Shown here in pieces: positions 19,470 to 27,743 of a stretch of DNA of 64,000 nucleotides. The stretch is from NCBI RefSeq assembly GCF_900108035.1, contig NZ_FNVS01000002.1, forward strand, positions 186,001-250,000, written 5' to 3'. Source of the DNA: Parabacteroides chinchillae. GTDB lineage: Bacteria; Bacteroidota; Bacteroidia; Bacteroidales; Tannerellaceae. The notes below the pieces were generated by a model, which saw only the letters and a list, made by a program, of their open reading frames with translations, made no database searches and had not been told where the DNA came from. The position numbers and the translations under genes were made by a program. How positions within the stretch are numbered: the stretch's first letter is position 1; the number at the start of each line of letters is the position of its first letter.

Positions 19470-21260
19470 TTAATCTCTTTTATCAGTTTGCATATACAGC
19501 CCTACGATCTCTTTCCTGTCAATGTAGTGTGTATGTAATAATTTATGGGCCAATGGACCGCATGGTTCTCCCAGAAATTCTTTGTACAGTTTTTGTATAT
19601 ATGGATTTTCATGACTTTTACGGAGAGGTTTGTTTACGTCTTCCTGATAAAGAGCTGTTGCACGTTTACGCAACACTTCCATACGTCCTCTATGGAATGG
19701 TTGCCCTCCTCCTCCTATACACCCCCCCGGACAAGCCATAACTTCTATCGCATGATAAGGTGAAGTGCCATTTTTTACCTCTTCTATTAACTTCCGGGCA
19801 TTACCCAAACCATGTGCAATTCCTATTTTAACAGGTACGCCTTCAAAATCAATGGTAGCACTTCTGATGCCTTCCATACCCCGCAATTCTTCAAAATCAA
19901 CCTTGTGTAATACCTTTTTTGTAAATAATTCATACGCCGTACGACAGGCTGCTTCAATAACGCCTCCCGTTGTCCCGAAAATAATACCTGCTCCCGTAGA
20001 CTCTCCTAAAGGATGATCAAAATCACTATCGGGTAACTCATTAAAATCAATATTGGCATAACGAATCAGCCGGGCTAATTCGCGGGTGTAAATAGAAATA
20101 TCGACATCTGGATTGCCATCAACCGAAAACTCAGGTCTACTGGCTTCATATTTTTTCGCCAGACACGGCATAATAGAGACGACCACCAAATTCTTGCGAT
20201 CTATTCCTAATATTTTAGCAAAGTAACTTTTTGCTATTGCTCCAAACATTTGTTGCGGACTTTTTGCTGTTGAAAGGTTTTCTCTTAATTCAGGGAAATG
20301 TTGTTCTACAAAACTTACCCATCCGGGACAACAACTTGTCATCATTGGAATCTTTACTTTTTCGTCCCCATTCAGATATTTGCCCAAACGTTGTAATAGC
20401 TCAGTACCTTCCTCCATAATAGTCAGATCGGCGGCAAAATCAGTATCAAACACATAATCAAAACCCAACTGGCGAAGAGCAGAAACCATCTTTCCCGTTA
20501 CAAGAGTGCCTGGCTCAAAGCCGAAATCCCGGCCTAATGCAGTACGTACAGCCGGAGCCGTTTGGGCAATTACTATTTTTGCAGGATCAGCTAATGCGTC
20601 CAACACCGGTTGCTGCGTATTTCTACCACTTAATGCATTAACAGGGCAAACGGACACGCATTGGCCGCAATAGGAACAAGTACTTCCAGCAATATCGCGT
20701 TCAAACGCTGTAGACACAGCAGCATTAAACCCTCTGTTCACTGCAGTCAGTGCCCCCACTGTTTGTATTGAATTACACATCGTTTCACAACGGCGGCACA
20801 TGATACATTTATTCATATTCCGGACAATAGAAGGCGAACGGTCTATCTGGAATTTAGATTGTTCGCCTGCATACCGTATTTCTCTTATACCTAAATCGTG
20901 TGCAATAACCTGCAATTCGCAATGTCCGTTACTACTACAAGTAAGACACTCTGCCGGATGATTGGATAAAATTAACTCCATTACAGTTTTACGGGCATTC
21001 ATAACGCGTGGCGTATGGGTTTTTACGACCATTCCTTCGATACATTCTGTTTTACAGGACGGAGCCAGATTACGACGTCCTTCTATCTCAACTACACAAA
21101 TACGGCAGGCTCCCGGATTATTTTCATAATGCAAATCTTCCAGTTTCATATAACAGAGTGTAGGTATTTGTATGCCTACGCTTTTAGCCGCATCCAATAT
21201 TGTAGTACCTTTTGAAACTTCAACCTGTTTCTTATCTATAATTAATTTTACAGTTTCCAT
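19470..21260 (-). CDS. hydA: [FeFe]-hydrogenase catalytic subunit HydA
   Basis: 596 residues. N-terminal NuoG-like 2Fe-2S domain (Cys in NNPGACRICVVEIEG), His-ligated 4Fe-4S (HPAECLTCSSNGHCE), two 4Fe-4S (CIMCRRCETMC; CSYCGQCVSVCPV), then the H-cluster domain with all canonical motifs: L1 TSCCPGW, L2 MPCLAKKYEA, L3 MACPGGCIGGGGQP. The C-terminal small-subunit helix region ends near HYIDRKEIV. Proton-relay Cys and every cluster ligand are present, so it should be fully active. With HydB and HydC it matches NADH/ferredoxin bifurcating enzymes. Maturases HydE/F/G are not in the window. Confidence 0.96.
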   Translation of the reverse strand: METVKLIIDKKQVEVSKGTTILDAAKSVGIQIPTLCYMKLEDLHYENNPGACRICVVEIEGRRNLAPSCKTECIEGMVVKTHTPRVMNARKTVMELILSNHPAECLTCSSNGHCELQVIAHDLGIREIRYAGEQSKFQIDRSPSIVRNMNKCIMCRRCETMCNSIQTVGALTAVNRGFNAAVSTAFERDIAGSTCSYCGQCVSVCPVNALSGRNTQQPVLDALADPAKIVIAQTAPAVRTALGRDFGFEPGTLVTGKMVSALRQLGFDYVFDTDFAADLTIMEEGTELLQRLGKYLNGDEKVKIPMMTSCCPGWVSFVEQHFPELRENLSTAKSPQQMFGAIAKSYFAKILGIDRKNLVVVSIMPCLAKKYEASRPEFSVDGNPDVDISIYTRELARLIRYANIDFNELPDSDFDHPLGESTGAGIIFGTTGGVIEAACRTAYELFTKKVLHKVDFEELRGMEGIRSATIDFEGVPVKIGIAHGLGNARKLIEEVKNGTSPYHAIEVMACPGGCIGGGGQPFHRGRMEVLRKRATALYQEDVNKPLRKSHENPYIQKLYKEFLGEPCGPLAHKLLHTHYIDRKEIVGLYMQTDKRD

Positions 21261-21272
21261 GATTATCTGAAT

Positions 21273-23066
21273 TTAATGTACATATACCGCATCGAACTTA
21301 CATTTGTCCATACAAGTTCCGCACCTGATACATACTTGCAAGTCTATAACATGTGGTACTTTCCGATCTCCGGTAATTGCATGTACGGGGCAAACGCGGG
21401 CACATAATGTACAACCTTTACATTTCTCCGGATTGATATAATACTGGGTAAGCTCTCTACATTGATGAGAAGGGCAACGATGATCATGTACATGTGCCAG
21501 ATATTCGTCATAAAAATTATCCATAGTGGATAAGACAGGATTAGGAGAAGTTTGTCCTAATCCGCACAAAGCCGTATCTTTTATAACCATTGCCAGATTA
21601 CGCAATCTATCCAGATCATCTTCCGTTCCGTTACCTGAAGTTATTTTTTGTAGAATCTCATGCAAACGCTTGTTTCCTATACGGCACGGGGCACATTTAC
21701 CACATGATTCTTCTACTGTAAAATCAAGATAAAATTTTGCCATGGCAACCATACAGTCATTTTCATCCATAACGATCATTCCTCCTGATCCCATCATAGA
21801 ACCGGCAGCCAACAGATTATCATAGTCAATCGGCAGATCCAGATGTTTTTCTGTCAAACATCCTCCGGAAGGTCCTCCGGTTTGAACAGCTTTAAACTTT
21901 TTACCATCTTTAATACCTCCGCCAATTCCAAATATTACTTCCCTCAAAGTAGTTCCCATCGGAACTTCTATCAGACCGACATTATTTACTTTTCCAGCTA
22001 AAGCAAATACTTTTGTACCTTTGCTCTTTTCCGTACCGATACTACTGAACCATTTTGCTCCTTTCAGTAAAATAACCGGAATATTTGCATACGTCTCTAC
22101 ATTATTGACATTCGTCGGATAACCTTTATATCCTTGCTCGCTTGGAAACGGAGGCTTTACGGTAGCTTCACCGCGTAAGCCTTCCATACTATGAATTAAT
22201 GCTGTTTCTTCACCGCAAACAAATGCTCCTGCACCATATCGTATCTCAATATCAAATGAAAAACCACTACCAAATATATTATCTCCTAGCAGACCGTATT
22301 CCTTTGCCTGCTTAATAGCAATCATCAACCTCTCCACGGCTAAAGGATATTCTGCACGAATATATACGAGCCCCTTGTTAGCTCCGGTACAATATCCGTT
22401 AATAGCCATAGCTTCCACAATCGAATGAGGATCACCTTCTAATATAGACCGATCCATAAATGCTCCCGGATCACCCTCATCGGCATTACAAACAACATAT
22501 TTTTGAGAAGCCTGTACTTTTCGTGTTATCTGCCATTTCAAGCCCGTAGGAAAACCGCCACCACCACGGCCACGGAGTCCACTATCCATAATTTCTTTTA
22601 TTACCTCTTCCGGAGTCATTTCCGTAATTGCTTTTCCTAATGCCACATAGCCGTCCCTGGCTATATATTCATCTATATTCTCAGGATTTATAAAACCGCA
22701 ATTACGTAATGCAACACGAAGTTGTTTTTTATAAAAATCAATATGTTTGGAGTCTAAAATCTGCTCATTTGTTTCCGGGTTTACATAAAGTAACCGTTCT
22801 ACTTTCCGCCCCTTTACAAGGTGTTCTTTAACAAGTTCGTCGGCATCACCCGGTTGCACTTGCACATAAAATGTATTATCCGGAATCATTTTTACGACGG
22901 GGCCTTTTTCACAGAAACCAAAGCATCCGGTGCGGATTACCTGTACATTTTTCTGTAATCCGTTTTTTTCTACAGCAGCTTTCAGATTTCCTATGATCTT
23001 TTCACTTTGGGATGCGCGGCAACCGGTACCACCACACACCAAAATATAATTAGTGTATTGTGCCAT
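21273..23066 (-). CDS. hydB: Bifurcating hydrogenase subunit HydB (NuoF-like diaphorase)
   Basis: 597 residues. N-terminal thioredoxin-like 2Fe-2S domain (CGGTGCRAS; TGCFGFCEKGP). FMN/NADH core: GRGGGGFPTGLKW, NADEGDPGAFMDRS and GAGAFVCGEETAL. 4Fe-4S in ESCGKCAPCRIG. C-terminal 2x4Fe-4S ferredoxin (CKGCTLCARVCPV; CIRCGTCMDKC). This subunit oxidises or reduces NAD(H) and is the site of flavin-based bifurcation in characterised homologues. 12 bp upstream of hydA. Confidence 0.95.
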   Translation of the reverse strand: MAQYTNYILVCGGTGCRASQSEKIIGNLKAAVEKNGLQKNVQVIRTGCFGFCEKGPVVKMIPDNTFYVQVQPGDADELVKEHLVKGRKVERLLYVNPETNEQILDSKHIDFYKKQLRVALRNCGFINPENIDEYIARDGYVALGKAITEMTPEEVIKEIMDSGLRGRGGGGFPTGLKWQITRKVQASQKYVVCNADEGDPGAFMDRSILEGDPHSIVEAMAINGYCTGANKGLVYIRAEYPLAVERLMIAIKQAKEYGLLGDNIFGSGFSFDIEIRYGAGAFVCGEETALIHSMEGLRGEATVKPPFPSEQGYKGYPTNVNNVETYANIPVILLKGAKWFSSIGTEKSKGTKVFALAGKVNNVGLIEVPMGTTLREVIFGIGGGIKDGKKFKAVQTGGPSGGCLTEKHLDLPIDYDNLLAAGSMMGSGGMIVMDENDCMVAMAKFYLDFTVEESCGKCAPCRIGNKRLHEILQKITSGNGTEDDLDRLRNLAMVIKDTALCGLGQTSPNPVLSTMDNFYDEYLAHVHDHRCPSHQCRELTQYYINPEKCKGCTLCARVCPVHAITGDRKVPHVIDLQVCIRCGTCMDKCKFDAVYVH

Positions 23067-23092
23067 TCTTTCTAGTATTTGAAATGTATTTA

Positions 23093-23491
23093 TTATTCAG
23101 GTTTAACAGCTGTATAAGAAACAGGGATGATTCCGTCTACTAATATTCCATATCGTATATATTGAGATATAATTTCATCCACCTTTGCCTTATTTACATA
23201 CCCGAATACCAGAGGTTCTTTCCCCGGAACCAATATCTCGACAGTAGGTTCGGCATAACAATACCCCATACATCCGGTTTGAGTAACCAATGCGTCTATA
23301 TGTTCCCTATCGAGTACTTCAATAAAATAATTCATTATATCTTTTGCTCCGGCAGCTATTCCACACGTTGCCATCGAAATTTTTATCTGAATCATTTTTT
23401 CAGGATGGTCACTTTTTTCCCGCAAATCTAAAGATGCGCGAAAAGAGTCACGCATTTTACGAAGATCATCTAATGTCTTTACTTTATTCAT
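23093..23491 (-). CDS. Thioredoxin-like 2Fe-2S ferredoxin of the hydrogenase operon
   Basis: 132 residues, first gene of the hydrogenase operon. Contains C-x10-type and C-x3-C ligands, ISMATCGIAAGAKDIM then QTGCMGYCYAEPTV, the clostridial 2Fe-2S / HydB N-terminal fold. Such small ferredoxins accompany bifurcating hydrogenases in many anaerobes and are thought to be an extra electron carrier or regulatory partner; the exact role is not established. A promoter-like -7 box and an inverted repeat lie directly upstream. Confidence 0.85.
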   Translation of the reverse strand: MNKVKTLDDLRKMRDSFRASLDLREKSDHPEKMIQIKISMATCGIAAGAKDIMNYFIEVLDREHIDALVTQTGCMGYCYAEPTVEILVPGKEPLVFGYVNKAKVDEIISQYIRYGILVDGIIPVSYTAVKPE

Positions 23492-23495
23492 AGTA

Positions 23496-23568
23496 CATAC
23501 TATTTAAGGGAAACAATCACCTACAGAAGGTGTGTAGCAAACATACGGATTTCTCCTTAAATAGTATG
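23496..23568 (-). promoter_or_regulatory. Hydrogenase operon promoter region with 14-bp inverted repeat
   Basis: Minus-strand TATGTTTG (23538-23545) fits the -7 box. It sits between two exact 14-bp arms, CATACTATTTAAGG (23496-23509) and its complement (23555-23568). One arm lies just before the ATG in the leader and the other upstream of the -7 box. A small hairpin (CACCT/AGGTG) lies in the leader. The arrangement suggests an operator pair or a leader fold; not matched to Rex or FNR consensus. Confidence 0.5.
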
Positions 23569-23596
23569 CATATTTTGGATAAAAAAAAGGATTATA

Positions 23597-24889
23597 TCAA
23601 CAAGATTTTCCTGTCATAATATCCAATACAAGTTTATCTGTAGCCTCCATTCCATGCGAGCCTATAGCTGTTAAATTGGATATAGATTTATCTACATCAT
23701 CATCTATAATGCCTTCTACGGAAGTTACTACTTTATTTTCCATAGCCATCAATGCCGAAAGCATGGCAGTAGAAACACCGCTGGAAACTTTCATGGCACA
23801 ACTGGGTTTGGCTCCGTCACATATCATTCCGGTAATATTACCAATCATATTTTTAATAGCGTACGATATCTGTATTTTGCTCCCGCCCATCAACCATGTT
23901 ATACCACAACTGGCACCAGTGGCAGCTACTACGCATCCGCAAAGAGCAGATAAGCGCCCCAAACTCTGTTTTATATAAATCACCATTAAATGGCTTAACA
24001 TTAAAGAGCGGATCAACTGCTCTTCCGTACATTTTATATCTTCGGCAAATGATAAAACAGGTAATGTCGCAGCAATACCTTGATTTCCACTACCAGAGTT
24101 ACTCATAACCGGTATCATTGCACCATCCATACGTGCGTCACAGGCTGCAGCCGTTACGGCTAACATGTGGGTATAAGTAGATTCTCCCAAATATTTTTTA
24201 CCATATTTTCCCGAAACAGTCTTACTCACCGTATGCCCGTAATTCCCTTGAATAGATTCTTCGGCCGCTTTTTTATTTAATTCGGCAGTTTGTAAAATGA
24301 ACCGTATCTCATCCAATGGCATTTCTGTTGCAAACTCATACACTGTAGAAAAAGATAAACGCAAATCATTATCATTGCACATATCTTCATTTGATGACCC
24401 TGAAACGCGGCAATCTTGCAGCACATCTCCATTTTTTTCTACATATATAATATGAGTATGTTCATGGCAAATAATCACTTTTGACGAATCATTTCCAGCA
24501 AAGCAATTTATTTCTATATAAAGCTTATCGACATTCTCTTTAAGTGAAATATGTATACATTTACGATCCACCATCATTTTACCGGCTTTCAGACCCTCTT
24601 CATTAAGATCACGTAAAACTTCCAGGCCATAAGATGATTTACCTATTAAAGCACCAAGGGCAATTGCAATAGGCAACCCAACCATACCTGTTCCAGGAAT
24701 ACCAACCCCCATGGCATTTTTTAAAATATTGGCGCTCAAAAGCACTTCTATTTTCTCAGGTTCTTTTCCTAATGTTTCTGCAGCTTTAGCAGCAGCGAGA
24801 GCAACTGCAATAGGTTCTGTACAGCCAATTGCAGGTATAACTTCACGATGAATTAAACCGATAATTTGTGATTTAGTATTTTGATCCAT
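23597..24889 (-). CDS. L-cysteine desulfidase / serine dehydratase-like protein (UPF0597, YhaM/CdsB family)
   Basis: 430 residues from ATG 24889 (the frame extends to 24946, but the -7 box at 24920-24927 lies inside that extension). Family signatures: EVIPAIGCTEPIAVALA at the N-terminus, GVGIPGTGMVGLPIA, MSNSGSGNQG in the middle and GMICDGAKPSCAMKVSSGV near the C-terminus. Cys residues bind the 4Fe-4S cluster that activates cysteine breakdown to pyruvate, ammonia and sulfide. Whether it prefers cysteine or serine is not decided by sequence. Confidence 0.88.
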   Translation of the reverse strand: MDQNTKSQIIGLIHREVIPAIGCTEPIAVALAAAKAAETLGKEPEKIEVLLSANILKNAMGVGIPGTGMVGLPIAIALGALIGKSSYGLEVLRDLNEEGLKAGKMMVDRKCIHISLKENVDKLYIEINCFAGNDSSKVIICHEHTHIIYVEKNGDVLQDCRVSGSSNEDMCNDNDLRLSFSTVYEFATEMPLDEIRFILQTAELNKKAAEESIQGNYGHTVSKTVSGKYGKKYLGESTYTHMLAVTAAACDARMDGAMIPVMSNSGSGNQGIAATLPVLSFAEDIKCTEEQLIRSLMLSHLMVIYIKQSLGRLSALCGCVVAATGASCGITWLMGGSKIQISYAIKNMIGNITGMICDGAKPSCAMKVSSGVSTAMLSALMAMENKVVTSVEGIIDDDVDKSISNLTAIGSHGMEATDKLVLDIMTGKSC

Positions 24890-24919
24890 GGTAATGACAT
24901 TAATTAAATAAATTGCAAC

Positions 24920-24927
24920 AAAGGTAG
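24920..24927 (-). promoter_or_regulatory. -7 box that fixes the start of the cysteine desulfidase gene
   Basis: Minus-strand TACCTTTG, 31 nt upstream of ATG 24889 and downstream of the first in-frame Met, so the longer frame is unlikely. Confidence 0.55.
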
Positions 24928-24949
24928 TCAAATATTCCGGAAGCAACCT

Positions 24950-25837
24950 TTACAATTTATCCTTTAATCCTATCTCTATCGTATAATGTGCATCAAATGT
25001 TGCTCCGGGCAATAGGTGTTGTATCCAATCTTTATCCTTATAATCACCGTTAAAATAAACCGAATCGCAACGCCCATACCATGGCTCGATACAGACAAAC
25101 GGTGCATTTTTAGCCGGAGGAGACCATAATCCTACTACAGGCGCAGTAAAATGTAATGTCACGTATGGATTTCTGTCTTTATCCAACAATGCCACTTTTT
25201 TTAACTGGCTATCCTCAAATATCAAAGCATCATTATCAAATGTATGGATATCCAACGGTAGCAGCCCCTCTTGTAAAGCCAAAGAATACTTATCCGGTGA
25301 AACACAGCCTTTCTCTGATATAAGAATATACTCCACCCCTTCTTTTTTATCAAAAGAAAGATATCCTCTCTTTTCTTTTTCCGAATTAAAATCAGGATAA
25401 TAAAATGCAGGATGTGCCCCTATCTGAAAATACATGTCCTTATGTCCGGTATTTTTCACCTTCCACAATACATCAATTTTATTTTCATGAAGCAAATAAC
25501 CTATTTCCAATATAAACGGGAATGGATATAATTCCAAAGTTTCTTCATTACTTTCCAATCCAAACCGAATTTCTGTGGCAGATTCAGAGAGCAACGTAAA
25601 ATCTTTATCTCTGGCAAATCCGTGCTGGGAAAGCTTATACGTAATACCCTGATAACGGTATTCATTATTCCATAGGCTTCCCACTATCGGAAAAAGTACA
25701 GGAGAATGACGTTTCCAAAAAACGGGATCGGCTTGCCACAGGTATTCTTTTCCCGTTTTATTTGATACGATACTGGACAACTCCGCCCCACGTTCGGCAA
25801 CCTGAATTGTAAGTAGTTCATCCGTTAATGTTTTCAT
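24950..25837 (-). CDS. Aldose 1-epimerase family protein (LacX-like)
   Basis: 295 residues, galactose-mutarotase fold, cytosolic. LacX-like signatures: EYLWQADPVFWKRHSPVLFP (32-51), IGAHPAFYYP with the catalytic-type His (about 142-151) and CIEPWYGRCDS with the conserved Glu near the C-terminus. It probably interconverts sugar anomers; substrate unknown. Its end meets the promoter region of the desulfidase gene. Confidence 0.88.
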   Translation of the reverse strand: MKTLTDELLTIQVAERGAELSSIVSNKTGKEYLWQADPVFWKRHSPVLFPIVGSLWNNEYRYQGITYKLSQHGFARDKDFTLLSESATEIRFGLESNEETLELYPFPFILEIGYLLHENKIDVLWKVKNTGHKDMYFQIGAHPAFYYPDFNSEKEKRGYLSFDKKEGVEYILISEKGCVSPDKYSLALQEGLLPLDIHTFDNDALIFEDSQLKKVALLDKDRNPYVTLHFTAPVVGLWSPPAKNAPFVCIEPWYGRCDSVYFNGDYKDKDWIQHLLPGATFDAHYTIEIGLKDKL

Positions 25838-25878
25838 ATGTCTGTTTTTATCAATTTATAAAAAACAAATCGTCCCGA

Positions 25879-25938
25879 TGATATTATAAAATGATCCCGA
25901 TGTTTTTTTAAAATCATCCCGATCATTTTATAATATCA
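25879..25938 (-). terminator. 18-bp inverted repeat ending the 262-residue gene
   Basis: TGATATTATAAAATGATC (25879-25896) is exactly complementary to 25921-25938, loop 24 nt. The right arm contains the stop codon of the gene to its right. CCCGAT occurs three times, at 25874, 25896 and 25918, spaced 22 bp. Likely a transcription terminator, although no long U-tract is present. Confidence 0.5.
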
Positions 25939-26724
25939 CTCTTCTATCAATCCTTCCAGGTATAATTCGGGAGCCAAACCTTTACTTTGAAGGAAACTTG
26001 CCAAAGCACTGAATGACAAAATATCTCCGTCTTTGTTTAACAAAGAAATCCTTTTTATACAATTTACAGGAACAGGAATTGATATAAAAGGCGTCAATTT
26101 TCCTTCCACAAAACCATATTCAGCTTCTGAAGGATGGCGGAATAAAGCAACATTCCATTCCTTTTCTTCCATTTTTTCCGGCCTTTTTACTTCCATGCAG
26201 GCATTACAAAGCATAGAAAAGAAACGGGAGTCTGCCGTAAATCCCGTATGTTCTTCGTCAAAAAAGAACTTATCGTATTCTCTCTCTAATTGCTTGACAA
26301 AGGTCTGCAAAGACAGTTCTTCATCATATTTACAACGTATCAGATATAAATTTTCCAATAAACAATATTCGGCTAATGATTCATAGTCTAATGAAATTTT
26401 CAGGATAGGACTATCAGCCATCTGCAAGTATGGCGGTACCAAATCATTCTCATACATGGAAATAATATACATTTCCATCTCAGGGCCAACCAGCATTCGT
26501 CTATTTTCCCGAAAAAAAGGAATTGCTTGTTTACTATTATCCGGATGGATATTCATTTTTTGTTCATATAAACCGATTGCTCTACGAAGAAGCCCCAGAC
26601 CATAATCCTCAAAAGAAAATGTATGCATCAGATTAACAGCAGAAAAAATAAGTTCTGTATCAGTCTTATTTCTGCTCCATCCATTTATAAACGATCTCAA
26701 AGGAATATATGTGTTTAAAATCAT
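25936..26724 (-). CDS. Conserved-looking hypothetical protein, 262 aa
   Basis: No family recognised. No signal peptide or membrane helix. Mixed helical sequence with features such as WSRNKTDTELIFSAVNLMH, EMEMYIISMYENDLVPPYLQ and a basic/acidic coiled-coil-like stretch QTFVKQLEREYDKFFF. The C-terminal part, EYGFVEGKLTPFISIPVPV, recalls DUF2971-type proteins in layout, but this is only an impression. Transcribed divergently from the DUF362/polyferredoxin operon with back-to-back -7 boxes. Confidence 0.65.
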   Translation of the reverse strand: MILNTYIPLRSFINGWSRNKTDTELIFSAVNLMHTFSFEDYGLGLLRRAIGLYEQKMNIHPDNSKQAIPFFRENRRMLVGPEMEMYIISMYENDLVPPYLQMADSPILKISLDYESLAEYCLLENLYLIRCKYDEELSLQTFVKQLEREYDKFFFDEEHTGFTADSRFFSMLCNACMEVKRPEKMEEKEWNVALFRHPSEAEYGFVEGKLTPFISIPVPVNCIKRISLLNKDGDILSFSALASFLQSKGLAPELYLEGLIEE

Positions 26725-26745
26725 AGATCATTATTTTTTTGCACT

Positions 26746-26781
26746 CAAAGATAATCTATTATCAGATAATTACTACCTTTG
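26746..26781. promoter_or_regulatory. Divergent -7 boxes
   Basis: Minus-strand TATCTTTG (26746-26753) for the 262-residue gene, and plus-strand TACCTTTG (26774-26781) 26 nt before the DUF362 start. Both fit TAnnTTTG. Confidence 0.55.
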
Positions 26782-26807
26782 TTCAAGTAATTCTAAACTA
26801 TTAAGAG

Positions 26808-27740
26808 ATGAAACGTCGCGATTTCCTAAAGACCAGTGTTATAGCAGGTACTGCATTTTCTTTAAACTTTGAAGGTTTACATGCTGCCCTTTCCACTAAT
26901 ACTATAACTGTAGAGCAAGTCCCTGATATGGTTGCCGTAATGGGAGGCGAACCGGAAGTGATGCTTGAAAAAGCATTAGATGTCCTGGGAGGAATCGGAA
27001 AGTATATAAAAAAAGGACAAAAGGTAGTTATAAAACCTAATATCGGTTGGGACAGGACACCCGAAATGGCAGGAAATACAAATCCTAAATTAGTAAAAGC
27101 TTTGGTGAAAAAATGCTTTGCTGCCGGAGCAGAAAAAGTGACAGTGTTTGACCATACATGCGACAACTGGCAAAAATGTTATGAAACAAGCGGTATCGCT
27201 GCTGCTGTTAAAGAAGCAGGAGGAATAATAATGCCGGGAAACGATGAAAAGTATTACAAAGAAGTAGCTATACCTAACGGGGTAAATTTAAAAAATGCTC
27301 AAATACATGAAGCACTGCTTGAAGCAGATGTATGGATTAATGTTCCTGTATTAAAAAATCATGGAGGTGCAAAAATGACGTGCGCCATGAAGAACTACAT
27401 GGGTATTGTATGGGACCGGCGCTTTTTCCATCAAAATGATTTACAACAATGCATAGCAGACATCTGCACATGGCAAAAGAAACCGGTATTAAATATTGTA
27501 GATGCATACCGCATCATGCATCAAAATGGCCCTCAAGGCAAAACTGCTGCCGATGTTGCCGTTTTGAAATCATTAATTGTATCTCCTAACATAGTAGCGG
27601 TTGATACTGCCGCTCTAAAATTGTTTAATCAGGTAAAACAACTCGATATGGCTGCCGTCAGTCATCTGGAAAAAGGTGAAAAACTAAAGTTAGGAACCAC
27701 CAATCTGGATAAGGTAACCATTAAACGTATAAAAATATAA
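26808..27740 (+). CDS. DUF362 domain protein with Tat signal
   Basis: 310 residues. N-terminal twin-arginine signal MKRRDFLKTSVIAGTAFS marks export of a folded, probably cofactor-bearing protein. The DUF362 core follows: VVIKPNIGWDR (about 67-77), VFDHTCDNW, NVPVLKNHGGAKMTCAMKNY and NIVDAYRIM. The family's activity is not established; many members sit with iron-sulfur redox proteins, as here, where a membrane polyferredoxin starts 3 bp downstream. A joint periplasmic electron-transfer role is inference. Confidence 0.88.
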   Translation: MKRRDFLKTSVIAGTAFSLNFEGLHAALSTNTITVEQVPDMVAVMGGEPEVMLEKALDVLGGIGKYIKKGQKVVIKPNIGWDRTPEMAGNTNPKLVKALVKKCFAAGAEKVTVFDHTCDNWQKCYETSGIAAAVKEAGGIIMPGNDEKYYKEVAIPNGVNLKNAQIHEALLEADVWINVPVLKNHGGAKMTCAMKNYMGIVWDRRFFHQNDLQQCIADICTWQKKPVLNIVDAYRIMHQNGPQGKTAADVAVLKSLIVSPNIVAVDTAALKLFNQVKQLDMAAVSHLEKGEKLKLGTTNLDKVTIKRIKI

Positions 27741-27743
27741 AGG

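Noticed and set aside
26801-27166. 121-residue open frame on the minus strand
   Set aside because: Antisense of the DUF362 gene, low-complexity composition; a shadow frame.
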